Both the position numbers and the translations under genes were made by a program. From positions 1 to 29,620 of the forward strand of contig QZKU01000102.1 of assembly GCA_003598085.1 (NCBI GenBank): a stretch of DNA of 29,620 bases, read 5' to 3'. This document shows positions 7,355 through 14,997 of the stretch, in pieces. The stretch is from Candidatus Abyssobacteria bacterium SURF_5. Its GTDB lineage: Bacteria; Abyssobacteria; SURF-5. The notes under the pieces were generated by a model, which worked only from the letters and a program-made list of their open reading frames with translations, did no database searches and was not told the origin of the DNA. How positions within the stretch are numbered: position 1 is the first letter of the stretch; the number at the start of each line of letters is the position of its first letter.

Positions 7355-8887
7355 ATGGCCTTCTCGAACGAGTATTTCCACCTGTTTGACGATGTCCCCG
7401 CCTTCGGCGAGCGCATCGAGCGAAACTACCTGCTTGCATCGAACGGCGGCCGCATCAGCGAGCGGCTTCTTCAATGCATCTGGTATGATCGGCTCTTCGA
7501 CGAGAGCCGGCTCGAGACGCGCGACGGCAGGCGCATCATTATTCATTCGCCCGGCATGTGGAATCTGGAAGCCGGCCCCGACTTCAAGAACGCCCAGATC
7601 ACGATCGGACGAGTGCGCCTGTGCGGCGATGTCGAGCTGCACGTCGATTCATCCAGTTGGCGCGCCCACGGTCATGCGAGCGACCCGCAGTACGACAACG
7701 TCATTCTCCACGTCGTCCTGTCTGGGCGCCCGGGCGATTCGCCGCCGCTGGGCCGCCGCGGCGCGAAGATTCCCGAGCTTGTCCTGTGGGACCGCCTCGC
7801 CGACAGTCTCGGCGTGCTCCGCTGTGCGCTCCGTCCCGAGGAATACCCGTATCGCAGCATGTGCAATTTCGGGCGCTGCCAGGCCCTTCTCGAGCATTTG
7901 CCGGCCGAGGCAATCCAGCGCCTGCTCTTGTTGAGCGGGGACGCGCGTATTATTGTAAAGCAGCGCCGTTTCGGATACGAGACCGAGCGCACTAACCTCG
8001 ACCAGATCACCTATTCGGCCGTTCTCGAGGGCATGGGTTACAAGGCGTTCACAAAGCAGTTCGGGTTGCTCGCGCGCAAACTGCCGTATGTACGGCTGCG
8101 CGAGCGGGTGCTTTCGGTTAATCCAGCCAATGGTCTGGATGCCGCTCTTTTGACCCAGGCGCTGTTGCTTGGAAGCGCCGGCCTGCTCGCTTCTGCCGAT
8201 GATGATGAAAAATCACCCGCCGCGAAAAAGCATTACGATCGCCTTCGGAAATTATGGGGCGAATTCGGCTTCAGCGATGAAGACGGAAAAATGGAATGGA
8301 AGGGGGCGGCGGTGCGCCCGGCGAACCGGCCCGAGCGCAGAATTGCGGGAATCAGTCATGTGCTCGCCCGCTCGTATGGAGGCGGTCTGTTTCAGGCGGT
8401 GCTCGAGCGAGTGCTGCTGCCGGCGCGGCGGCGCGCCCAGGCGCAATGCATCAGCTTTCTGACCGATGCGCGCGACGATTTCTGGTCGTTCCACTACAGC
8501 GCACATGGAAAAAGGTTTGAAAGACCCGCGGCAATCGTGGGCCGCGATCGGGCGCAGACGATTCTGGTGAACGCCTTCATCCCTCTTGCGCTGCTCTATG
8601 CGCGGACCGAGCAATCGGCGGAAAAAGAGGAGCGCGTCCACGAAATCTTTTGCGGGATGCCCTCGCTTCTTCCCAACAGCATAACGCGCCTGATGGAATA
8701 CCGCATGTTCGGAGGTGAGCAGAAGGGGCGCCTCTTCAAGTCGGCGCGCGCCCAGCAGGGCCTTCTGCAGATATTCGCCGACTGGTGCAGCGAGGACCCA
8801 TCGTGCGAGAACTGCGGCATCTTCGCCGGCCTCCAGAGCGGGTATATCGGCGAGAAGCTGATGGATGCATCGAGCACTGTCATATAA
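7355..8887 (+). CDS. DUF2851 family protein
   Basis: The 510-residue protein matches the DUF2851 pattern. An N-terminal CIWYDRLF segment is followed by the signature HSPGMWNLEAGPDFKNAQI, then GDVELHV, a tryptophan-histidine stretch (SSWRAHGH) and DNVILHVVL. A long helical middle and a C-terminal CX2C-type element (DPSCENCG) follow. The biochemical role of the family is not established. The conserved D, E, H and N residues in the N-terminal core look nuclease-like, but that is only a guess. A GGGAGGA ribosome binding site fixes the ATG. It stands alone between a 420-base gap and the start of the accessory island. Confidence 0.85.
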   Translation: MAFSNEYFHLFDDVPAFGERIERNYLLASNGGRISERLLQCIWYDRLFDESRLETRDGRRIIIHSPGMWNLEAGPDFKNAQITIGRVRLCGDVELHVDSSSWRAHGHASDPQYDNVILHVVLSGRPGDSPPLGRRGAKIPELVLWDRLADSLGVLRCALRPEEYPYRSMCNFGRCQALLEHLPAEAIQRLLLLSGDARIIVKQRRFGYETERTNLDQITYSAVLEGMGYKAFTKQFGLLARKLPYVRLRERVLSVNPANGLDAALLTQALLLGSAGLLASADDDEKSPAAKKHYDRLRKLWGEFGFSDEDGKMEWKGAAVRPANRPERRIAGISHVLARSYGGGLFQAVLERVLLPARRRAQAQCISFLTDARDDFWSFHYSAHGKRFERPAAIVGRDRAQTILVNAFIPLALLYARTEQSAEKEERVHEIFCGMPSLLPNSITRLMEYRMFGGEQKGRLFKSARAQQGLLQIFADWCSEDPSCENCGIFAGLQSGYIGEKLMDASSTVI

Positions 8888-8986
8888 GAAGGAAAGATTC
8901 TTCGACAGCGCCGATAGAATTCATTCGGGCTCTGTTCTCATCGCGAGAAGAGATTAAGAAGATCAACTATGTTAGTTGGAATAACC

Positions 8987-9838
8987 TCAAGTTTTCGCTC
9001 TCTCAAGGCGAGTTTCGAATTTACCCTGGAGGTCATTCTTCCAATTATCTCTGATGTAAAAAGACTGGTACAATCTCCTGTGTCCCTTGCGACGTGGTAG
9101 AGGTTTTCTATAAACGTTGAAAGTGATTTGCCCCTCAATACGCGGGTCGGCAAATACAACATGATCCTCTAGATCAAGAACATATTGTCTTACATTATCA
9201 TCTGTTGCAATCGAGAAACCGAGATCCTTCAGTCGCTGCTCGGCCCAAGCGATACTAGCAGGGTCACGCGGTACTTTGTCGTACCACAGCGATTCGTCTA
9301 TTAGACGTGGGTCTTCCATGGGCCCTATCAGGTATAAGATCTCGGTTTTCTTTCGTTCCTGCGTAAGGCGAAGCACTTCCTGACGGTCTCGTTCTTCTGC
9401 TTCATGAAATGTTTCGTGGAAGTGCTCTCGGGATAATCTTTCCGCCGCGACCATAACGTCACACTGCCGCACATTACCCCATCCGCCAAGGTGCCGCCGA
9501 AGACCCTCCGGGACGGTGAAACCTCTTTCATACGCTGATGAGCTACCATCACCGCACAACGGGCAATAAGCCCGATCTGATAAGTATGATCCCTCTTCAC
9601 GGGATAGGATTGTCGCAAAACCAATGAGCTGCTCAATCACGTTGTGCTCCCAGGCAATTGATTCCTGCCGGGATTCGCAGGAATAAAAGCTACTTAAGAT
9701 CGACTGAATGCGCTCCGGCATGAGGCGGATTATAGCGATTCGGGCCTTGTACAGTTCATCTTCCAGGTTTTTGATCTTCATCTCCCACGCATTCATCGGG
9801 TAGCGATACCCCATTAAGCTCGTTTCTCGCCTATCCAT
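8987..9838 (-). CDS. unrecognised 283-residue protein, third gene of the restriction-modification operon
   Basis: I do not recognise this protein. It begins with a probable coiled-coil or helical stretch (about residues 18-40). Next is a putative zinc site with C92 and C95 (YCPLCG), H116 and C126, spaced CX2CX20HX9C. A second His-rich helix (SREHFHETFHEAEERDRQ) and a basic C-terminus rich in aromatic and Arg residues follow. It starts only 10 bases after the methylase stop on the same strand, so it is very probably co-transcribed with the NotI-like endonuclease and the methylase. No strong ribosome binding site separates the ATG at 9838 from in-frame alternatives at 9814 and 9796. A role in target recognition or control of the system is plausible but unproven. 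Confidence 0.7.
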   Translation of the reverse strand: MDRRETSLMGYRYPMNAWEMKIKNLEDELYKARIAIIRLMPERIQSILSSFYSCESRQESIAWEHNVIEQLIGFATILSREEGSYLSDRAYCPLCGDGSSSAYERGFTVPEGLRRHLGGWGNVRQCDVMVAAERLSREHFHETFHEAEERDRQEVLRLTQERKKTEILYLIGPMEDPRLIDESLWYDKVPRDPASIAWAEQRLKDLGFSIATDDNVRQYVLDLEDHVVFADPRIEGQITFNVYRKPLPRRKGHRRLYQSFYIRDNWKNDLQGKFETRLERAKT

Positions 9839-9848
9839 TTCTAAAATT

Positions 9849-10820
9849 CTAATGGTTAACCTTACAGCGTCTTCGCTTCTTCGAACGGACGTAACTGGCG
9901 GGAGGCTCGTGAACTGCAGGAAAAGCGTCCATCCAGGAAAGGTCTTTCCCGATTACAAGCTCTTCCATTTTCGCATGATGAGTATTTGTCATTGGCATGA
10001 GCCGCATTTGTAACTTGTGCTCGCGGGCCAGCGCCTTGACTTCATCTGCATTATCGTATGTGATGAGAAAATCTCCTTTCAACTTCTCGCAGATCGAGAA
10101 CAACTTTTCGTGGTCCAGTTCGAAATAACGATAGAGGCGTTTACCTGCCTTCTTTCCGCCTGCCGTGTAAGGTGGGTCAATAAAGAACACCACATCGAGT
10201 GCGGATGCAAATTCTTGTAAGACATCCAGGCCATCGGAGCATCTGAACTCGATTCGATCCGCGACCAGTTCAAGATTCTCGAAGCGTTTGGCAAGCGTGC
10301 GGGGATACCATCTCGAAAGAACGCCTTTGCCGTTCTCGCCATATTTTAGAAACCCTGATCCTTCGGCAAGTATTCCGCCGTGGAAAGTGCGATTTTTAAG
10401 GATCGTCTGAAAAGCGCGCTCCCGTGCTGACCGGCGCTTCTTCGAAATTTCCGTAATTACCGCCTCTTTTGTAAGGTCGAATTCCAGAATGCGCTTTGCG
10501 AGCCATCGCGCCTCGCCGGCGACGATAGACTGCCACACGGCAGCGATTTCCTCGTCCAGTTCTACCATAAGTACAGTATCGACCAGATTTTCAAAAAGAG
10601 CGGTCAAACTAATTATGCCGCCGCCAGCGAAAGGTTCAACGAGCAGGCGAGGCCGTAGGCTCTTATTTTTCAGCCATTCCCGGAAAGTTGGCACAAACCA
10701 CGTCTTGCCACCCGGATAGCGAAAAGGGCTTCTCTGTGGGACCGACGCCACATTCACCGGTTTCGGTGAAGCTTTTTCTTCAAAATCCGCAAACAGAAAT
10801 GTCTGTCGAGCGTCTCGCAT
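9849..10820 (-). CDS. D12-class (Dam-like) adenine-specific DNA methyltransferase
   Basis: The enzyme transfers a methyl group from S-adenosylmethionine to N6 of adenine and should protect host DNA from the endonuclease encoded just upstream. The 323-residue protein has the D12 motif order: FRYPGGK (33-39), the SAM-binding PFAGGG (63-68), an acidic strand end (ELDEEIAA) and the catalytic DPPY (215-218). The later YDNADEVKALA segment is also typical. The open frame extends 51 codons further, overlapping the endonuclease gene. The ATG at 10820 is preferred because it follows the endonuclease stop by one base and has an AAAGG site upstream. The target-recognition insert lies around residues 120-170. 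Confidence 0.92.
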   Translation of the reverse strand: MRDARQTFLFADFEEKASPKPVNVASVPQRSPFRYPGGKTWFVPTFREWLKNKSLRPRLLVEPFAGGGIISLTALFENLVDTVLMVELDEEIAAVWQSIVAGEARWLAKRILEFDLTKEAVITEISKKRRSARERAFQTILKNRTFHGGILAEGSGFLKYGENGKGVLSRWYPRTLAKRFENLELVADRIEFRCSDGLDVLQEFASALDVVFFIDPPYTAGGKKAGKRLYRYFELDHEKLFSICEKLKGDFLITYDNADEVKALAREHKLQMRLMPMTNTHHAKMEELVIGKDLSWMDAFPAVHEPPASYVRSKKRRRCKVNH

Positions 10821-10821
10821 T

Positions 10822-11697
10822 TCAGAATGGCCTTTCAATAGATCTGTTATTGGGTGGTGTCTCAAGTTGCTCGTCCAGTTTTTCCTGAAGAAGCTTGATG
10901 AAATGCTCCACATCACCCACCGCCGGAGTTGTAATTGTGGCAAGAGAGGCGCCAAATTGAGTGAATACCTCATCCACCTTTGTCAGCGCGTATCGATCGG
11001 GATCGCATTCGCTCTTTCTCAGTTCCAAGTCATAGACGAACCAGGCGATATCAGCCTTATCCTTTGGAACCCGTTTAAGCTTCGGCAATGTTTCAAAGAA
11101 TGATCTATTCAAGGCAACGCTAATTTTCTTTCCCCAGCTGTTTAGAATGCCGCCTTTGAAGAGAAGCTGAGGAGCCAGTCTCTTTCGCGAAGAAGACAGA
11201 TAATCAGGTCGCGGGTAGTTCGGCTGATCCGACCAATCCATATTTATGCGTTGTGCCGGGTTGGTCATATAGTGCTCAAAAGGTTCGCGAACATTGCCAG
11301 ATATGTACACCGCCTGCACCTCAAGAGCGCCAAAGTCATATACTTTTCCGTTCCGGTCATATGCAACGAGGACTACATCTATATTACCGGCTGATTTGCT
11401 GTTTGCATCATTCAGGCGAACTTCCACAAGTGAACTCCACTGGGTTCCTTCGGCAAAGAAAAAAGATGCCGCATCATCCGTTATCAGCCAATCCTCGCGA
11501 AAACGGACAGGGCATGTAATGACCGGCCCACTATCATAATAGATGCTGCACACCCCCAAAGGGTCCTTTGCCTTATCCTTCGTGCAATTCGGCACCTTGT
11601 TGTTGAACGGGCAAAGCTTCTTTGTGCGGTACCGAACGGCCCTTTCAGAGGTATCAGAAATGAGATATCCGAACACTTCCGATAAAGGTTGTTTCAT
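10822..11697 (-). CDS. NotI-family restriction endonuclease
   Basis: The 291-residue protein shares the layout I know from NotI. An N-terminal metal-binding region carries cysteines C29, C38, C50 and C62 (contexts KLCPFNN, VPNCTK, LGVCS, ITCPVRF), equivalent to the Cys4 iron site of NotI. It is followed by a PD-(D/E)xK-type core in which the usual lysine is replaced: D107 in GNIDVVLV, then E126 and Q128 in LEVQAV. The EXQ variant and the following YISGNVREPF are hallmarks of that family. The gene is first in an operon with an adenine methylase. NotI itself recognises an A-free site in its GC-only octamer, so this enzyme probably cuts a different sequence. The start is the first ATG after a consensus promoter; the ribosome binding site is weak. 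Confidence 0.85.
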   Translation of the reverse strand: MKQPLSEVFGYLISDTSERAVRYRTKKLCPFNNKVPNCTKDKAKDPLGVCSIYYDSGPVITCPVRFREDWLITDDAASFFFAEGTQWSSLVEVRLNDANSKSAGNIDVVLVAYDRNGKVYDFGALEVQAVYISGNVREPFEHYMTNPAQRINMDWSDQPNYPRPDYLSSSRKRLAPQLLFKGGILNSWGKKISVALNRSFFETLPKLKRVPKDKADIAWFVYDLELRKSECDPDRYALTKVDEVFTQFGASLATITTPAVGDVEHFIKLLQEKLDEQLETPPNNRSIERPF

Positions 11698-11738
11698 GCT
11701 GTCGCGTCCGTAGCCTTTCTTCCCGAATCCCCAATTAG

Positions 11739-11767
11739 ATTATAGGAAGAATATTCAGGTATGTCAA
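11739..11767 (-). promoter_or_regulatory. perfect-consensus sigma70 promoter of the restriction-modification operon
   Basis: On the minus strand TTGACA (11762-11767) and TATAAT (11739-11744) are exactly 17 bases apart. The predicted start is about 35 bases before the endonuclease ATG. No control-protein gene or C-box is apparent. Confidence 0.75.
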
Positions 11768-11890
11768 AGAAAACAAAATAAGAGTGAAGAAGGTTGTGAA
11801 AGATACTAACTTCTATTACCCCCGTCTCCCATACAGATTTGGGGATCCGTGAGCGTTTCGCGGGTAGGTAACTTCCGCTACAATTCTGGC

Positions 11891-11920
11891 TTTACATGCA
11901 ATAAGTTTTGGCCTTATAAT
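11891..11920 (+). promoter_or_regulatory. probable sigma70 promoter of the HEPN-ankyrin gene
   Basis: TTTACA (11891-11896) and TATAAT (11915-11920) are separated by 18 bases. The predicted start, near 11927, is about 37 bases before the ATG and upstream of an AAAGGA ribosome binding site. It is divergent from the restriction-modification promoter, 124 bases away. Confidence 0.6.
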
Positions 11921-11963
11921 CACTATCAAAGAGGGCCAATCGTCATAAATAGGGGGAAAGGAT

Positions 11964-12896
11964 ATGCAACAACAACCTCCGGAAACTCGATGGCTAAGAT
12001 TGAAGGAAGAAACGAACGCATTGGATTACCTTGAACGCGCCTCCCTCTTTATCAGAGAGACGCCGGAGAATACAAAGGCGTGGAAATGGGTAATTATTGC
12101 TTTGCACGGTGCGCTTTACGGTTTTGCAGTGGCAGCCGCGTGCGGCACAGATGATACAAGTCTTAACAGGGGGAGGGGAAAGCTTCTCGGGATTTGGGAT
12201 GTGCTGAAGTTGTGCCAGGATCCCAACCATATGAAAATGCTCAGTCACAGCAAGCACCTCCATCTGACGGAAAGCCAAAGGAAATCCGTCGAATTAATGG
12301 TATCTGAACTCAGAAACGAATTCGCACACTTCAAGCCCAAATTGTGGAGCATTGAACTCCACGGAATGCCAGATATCGCTGTTGACGTCTTAGAGGTCAT
12401 TCGATTTCTTGCCCTTGAAACCAATACCTACATTCATCTGACTCAAAAGGAAATGGAGACGGTAAATAGGCTGGTGGAACAGAGCACAACTTTTCTTCAG
12501 AAGACACAACTGTATGAGGAGAACAGGCTTGCAGAAAACCTTTCTTTCGTTGCCCGAAAAAAACTGGAATTGGCCAATGTGGCTTACACCGATGAAGAGT
12601 TCGTTTCTCAAGCAGCTCAAGGAAATACGCAAACGGTTGAACTCTTTATGGCTTCAGGAATGGACCCAGATATAAGAAATAGTAAAGGTGTGACGGCGCT
12701 GATGTGCGCCACAATGAATGGCCATGTCGAGACCATTAAGGCCCTCTTGGCCAACGGAGCCGAAGTGGACGTGAAAGCCGAAGACGGTGTGACTGCAATA
12801 AAGATTGCAGAATCCAAAAGTTATAAAGAGATCGAAGAAATTTTGAGGCTAGCAAGGTTCTCGTTCATGCGGAGAAATATTTTTCCTGCACCTTGA
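11964..12896 (+). CDS. HEPN-like domain joined to ankyrin repeats
   Basis: The 310-residue protein has two parts. Residues 1-205 are helical and contain R117-N-E-F-A-H122 (SELRNEFAHFKP), an RX4H motif in the position and context typical of HEPN RNases. The HEPN assignment is by motif only. Residues about 209-297 form two to three ankyrin repeats: one degenerate, one clear (KGVTALMCATMNGHVETIKA, then LLANGAEVDV) and one partial (EDGVTAIKIAES). Ankyrin repeats mediate protein binding, so they may sense a partner or trigger. A strong AAAGGA site precedes the ATG. An MNT nucleotidyltransferase gene follows 67 bases downstream on the same strand. No transmembrane or signal segment is present. Confidence 0.8.
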   Translation: MQQQPPETRWLRLKEETNALDYLERASLFIRETPENTKAWKWVIIALHGALYGFAVAAACGTDDTSLNRGRGKLLGIWDVLKLCQDPNHMKMLSHSKHLHLTESQRKSVELMVSELRNEFAHFKPKLWSIELHGMPDIAVDVLEVIRFLALETNTYIHLTQKEMETVNRLVEQSTTFLQKTQLYEENRLAENLSFVARKKLELANVAYTDEEFVSQAAQGNTQTVELFMASGMDPDIRNSKGVTALMCATMNGHVETIKALLANGAEVDVKAEDGVTAIKIAESKSYKEIEEILRLARFSFMRRNIFPAP

Positions 12897-12963
12897 CTTT
12901 AGGAATGTGCGTCAATAAAATGAGTTTAGAAGCTGGTCGCGGGGAATCAAGAGAGGAGTGCGC

Positions 12964-13266
12964 ATGGCCGCGCAGATTCAGATTGAGAGAGAAAAAATCG
13001 CTGCTTTTTGCGAGAAATGGAAGATCAAAGAATTCGTTCTGTTCGGCTCTGTTTTGCGAGAGGATTTTGGGCCTGACAGCGATATAGATGTGCTCATAAG
13101 TTTCTCCGATGATGCGGATTGGAGCCTGTACGATTGGATCGATATGATAGATGAATTGAAGGCCATTTTTGGCCGTGAGGTGGACCTTGTTGAGAAAGGG
13201 ACAATTCGTAATCCCTTCCGCCGCCACGCAATCATGAATAATAAAGAGATCGTCTATGCAGCCTGA
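12964..13266 (+). CDS. second MNT-type nucleotidyltransferase, without a canonical HEPN gene after it
   Basis: The 100-residue protein is a minimal nucleotidyltransferase with the intact signature G28-S29, D40 and D42 (context SDIDVLISF) and D74 in EVDLVEKG. It resembles the antitoxin at 578-877 through residue 45. I chose the ATG at 12964 because AGAGGAG lies six bases upstream; a GTG two codons earlier overlaps that site. The usual HEPN gene does not follow. A tiny frame, MQPEYP then stop, overlaps its 3' end where a HEPN start would be expected, and no RX4HXY protein is present before the convergent gene. Its partner may be lost or may be the HEPN-ankyrin gene just upstream. Confidence 0.85.
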   Translation: MAAQIQIEREKIAAFCEKWKIKEFVLFGSVLREDFGPDSDIDVLISFSDDADWSLYDWIDMIDELKAIFGREVDLVEKGTIRNPFRRHAIMNNKEIVYAA

Positions 13267-13356
13267 ATATCCCTGAACTAATTGCCTTGCTTGAGTCCCC
13301 GATCCCACCAGCGCCGCCGGAAAGTAAAGACCAGTAACCCACACCCCCGATAGTCC

Positions 13357-14541
13357 TTACCCTTCGCTTGCCGTCCTTATTGCGGCAATCTCCGAGAGCT
13401 CCACCTCCTTATAGAACTTCGAGAAATACAATCTCGTTTCGGGACATTTCCGGCGGACGGCGCTTCGGTAGTCGTCCAGGTTCATGTAGCGGTAGAGGGT
13501 GAACGGATTCATGAAGTTGTCGAAGTGGTGGATGAGCGCGACGGCAGGACGGAATCGGTTGATGAGGAACTGCGTGTCGCGCAGCCAGTGGTTGTTCGCC
13601 GGGCAGAAGGGGATCGCGAGCACGTCGACGCGCTCGATAGAGTCCAGCTCGTCCACCTCGCTCGTCAGATTGCCGAAATAGAGCATGGTACCGCCATTCG
13701 GCGGAAACGAAAAGAGGAACGCGAAGCAGTTGCCGAACAGGTTGCGAGCCAGCCAGCGAAAGCCATCGGCGAGCGCGGCCGGTTTCCGATGTTTCCACGG
13801 CCGGATGAACATCTCGCGGATGAACCAGAAATCGATCTCCTCGGTGCCGATCTGATAGGGCGTGATCGAGATGCCGGCGATATCGAAAGATTTTCCTTTT
13901 ACTTGTTCAAGCGCATGAAGAGAACCGGTCGCGGGTAATCCTAAATCCCCCTCAGGAGGCTGTCCCGTGATTGAGATTTGTCTTCTTTTTCCAGACCCTG
14001 GATTCCTGCTTTCGCAGGAATGACGGGTTACTCTGACTTGTCGATACCGTTCTGTCATCGGCGCCAACCCATTATAGGACAGTCTCTCAGTCCCCCTTTC
14101 CGAAAGGGGGAGAGAAGGCGACCCAGGATATGCAATCCGGTCTTCGGGTTCTGCTGATGCCGGCGCCGGCGAAGATATTTTGAAAGGAGTTTGCGTTGGA
14201 CCGCCCTCCGGACCACTTGCGGTTGAAATGCCGGCGGCCGAATAAGGAAGCCCGCTTTTTAAGGGTAGGTGATGGATTTTCGACAGACATGCCGCTGGGG
14301 CGTAGGTGAGCGGATTGTGTTTTGCGGCGAGATACGGGAAGTCCTTCGAATGGTCGAGGTGGCCGTGGGTCAGCAGCAGGCAGTCGATTTTTTCGACATC
14401 GTCTCTTGTGACCGGCAGGTGCGGCGTGTCGCCGGGCAGGCGCGTATACAGCGGATCGATCACGATCCGGGTGTTATTATAGATGATATGATAGTGGGCT
14501 GCCCCGTGCCACAGGAGGGTGACGCTATTGGGTGGAGTCAT
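13357..14541 (-). CDS. metallo-beta-lactamase-fold hydrolase (UlaG-like group) with a repeat-derived insertion
   Basis: The 394-residue frame encodes an MBL-fold hydrolase of unknown substrate. The N-terminal part holds the metal motif HGHLDH (H59, H61, D63, H64). The C-terminal part continues with fold-like segments such as TEEIDFWFIREMF, GTMLYFGNLTSEVDELDSIERVDVLAIPFCPAN and ALIHHFDNF. Between them, residues about 95-210 are low-complexity and Pro/Ser/Gly-rich. They include HSCESRNPG, the translation of a common palindromic repeat, and encode two perfect DNA hairpins. The frame stays open throughout, so the gene has been expanded rather than broken, though the product may be inactive. An AGGAGA site precedes the ATG. 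Confidence 0.75.
   Translation of the reverse strand: MTPPNSVTLLWHGAAHYHIIYNNTRIVIDPLYTRLPGDTPHLPVTRDDVEKIDCLLLTHGHLDHSKDFPYLAAKHNPLTYAPAACLSKIHHLPLKSGLPYSAAGISTASGPEGGPTQTPFKISSPAPASAEPEDRIAYPGSPSLPLSERGTERLSYNGLAPMTERYRQVRVTRHSCESRNPGSGKRRQISITGQPPEGDLGLPATGSLHALEQVKGKSFDIAGISITPYQIGTEEIDFWFIREMFIRPWKHRKPAALADGFRWLARNLFGNCFAFLFSFPPNGGTMLYFGNLTSEVDELDSIERVDVLAIPFCPANNHWLRDTQFLINRFRPAVALIHHFDNFMNPFTLYRYMNLDDYRSAVRRKCPETRLYFSKFYKEVELSEIAAIRTASEG
14002..14021. repeat. REP-like palindrome inside the MBL gene
   Basis: Arms ATTCCTGC (14002-14009) and GCAGGAAT (14014-14021) flank a TTTC loop. This matches a dispersed palindrome that is very common in many bacterial genomes, and read in the gene's frame it gives the characteristic SCESRNPG peptide. 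Confidence 0.7.
14092..14110. repeat. perfect 9-bp-arm hairpin inside the MBL gene
   Basis: CCCCCTTTC (14092-14100) and GAAAGGGGG (14102-14110) are perfect inverted arms around a single C. It is a second dispersed-repeat type within the same low-complexity segment of the MBL gene. Confidence 0.7.
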
Positions 14542-14613
14542 GGGAAGTTCTCCTCTCTTCTCTCTACTCCATGGTTAGGCGTTTGTGCGAGGGCAGAGAT
14601 TCTTCGTCGCTTC

Positions 14614-14760
14614 GCTCCTCAGAATGACAAAAATGAATGCTCCTCGGAATGACAAAGATGAATGCTCCTCAGAATGACAAGATGAATGCTCCTGCGAATG
14701 ATAAGAACAATGCCTGAGAATGAGATGGCTGAGTGTTCCAAGAATGACATGGATGAATGG
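14614..14760. repeat. decaying tandem repeat of a 24-25 bp unit
   Basis: Three near-identical units begin at 14614, 14639 and 14664 (consensus GCTCCTCAGAATGACAA followed by AGATGAAT). Three degenerate units follow at 14688, 14712 and 14735. The flank just before, with CAGAGATTCTTCGTCGC, resembles a widely dispersed intergenic element whose end has been duplicated. No spacers of CRISPR type are present, since the variation is substitution within the unit. It lies in the 590-base gap between the MBL gene and the respiratory operon. Confidence 0.75.
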
Positions 14761-14886
14761 GTCACCCCCAGTCTTTCATTAATTATATATGGATGTATGA
14801 TAATCTGTCCAAAACCGATACGAAGAAAGACTCGGGAAGGCGCGCTCGGTCTGATCGCGCCGCTCTATTGGAGCTCGAAATTTCGC

Positions 14887-14939
14887 TTGGCGTAAAAAAA
14901 TCGCCAAAGGCTACAAAAAGATTCTTTGTCCGTTGGACA
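14887..14939. promoter_or_regulatory. two palindromes upstream of the respiratory-operon promoter, candidate operators
   Basis: TTGGCG (14887-14892) pairs with CGCCAA (14902-14907) around an A-rich centre. TGTCC (14927-14931) pairs with GGACA (14935-14939) around GTT. The second ends 12 bases before the -35 box of the downstream promoter, a position suited to an activator or repressor. The regulator is unknown. Confidence 0.3.
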
Positions 14940-14951
14940 TTCGGAAAATTC

Positions 14952-14980
14952 TTGACAACATCTCAGAAACATGTTATAAA
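14952..14980 (+). promoter_or_regulatory. strong sigma70 promoter of the respiratory operon
   Basis: TTGACA (14952-14957) and TATAAA (14975-14980) are exactly 17 bases apart. The predicted start near 14987 leaves a leader of about 145 bases before the first gene. It is the only strong promoter I see ahead of the fourteen same-strand genes that follow. Confidence 0.75.
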
Positions 14981-14997
14981 ATAAAGTTGTAATTTTC

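Noticed and set aside
14614-14760. Possible CRISPR array
   Set aside because: The units are directly adjacent without unique spacers and drift by substitution; no cas genes are present.
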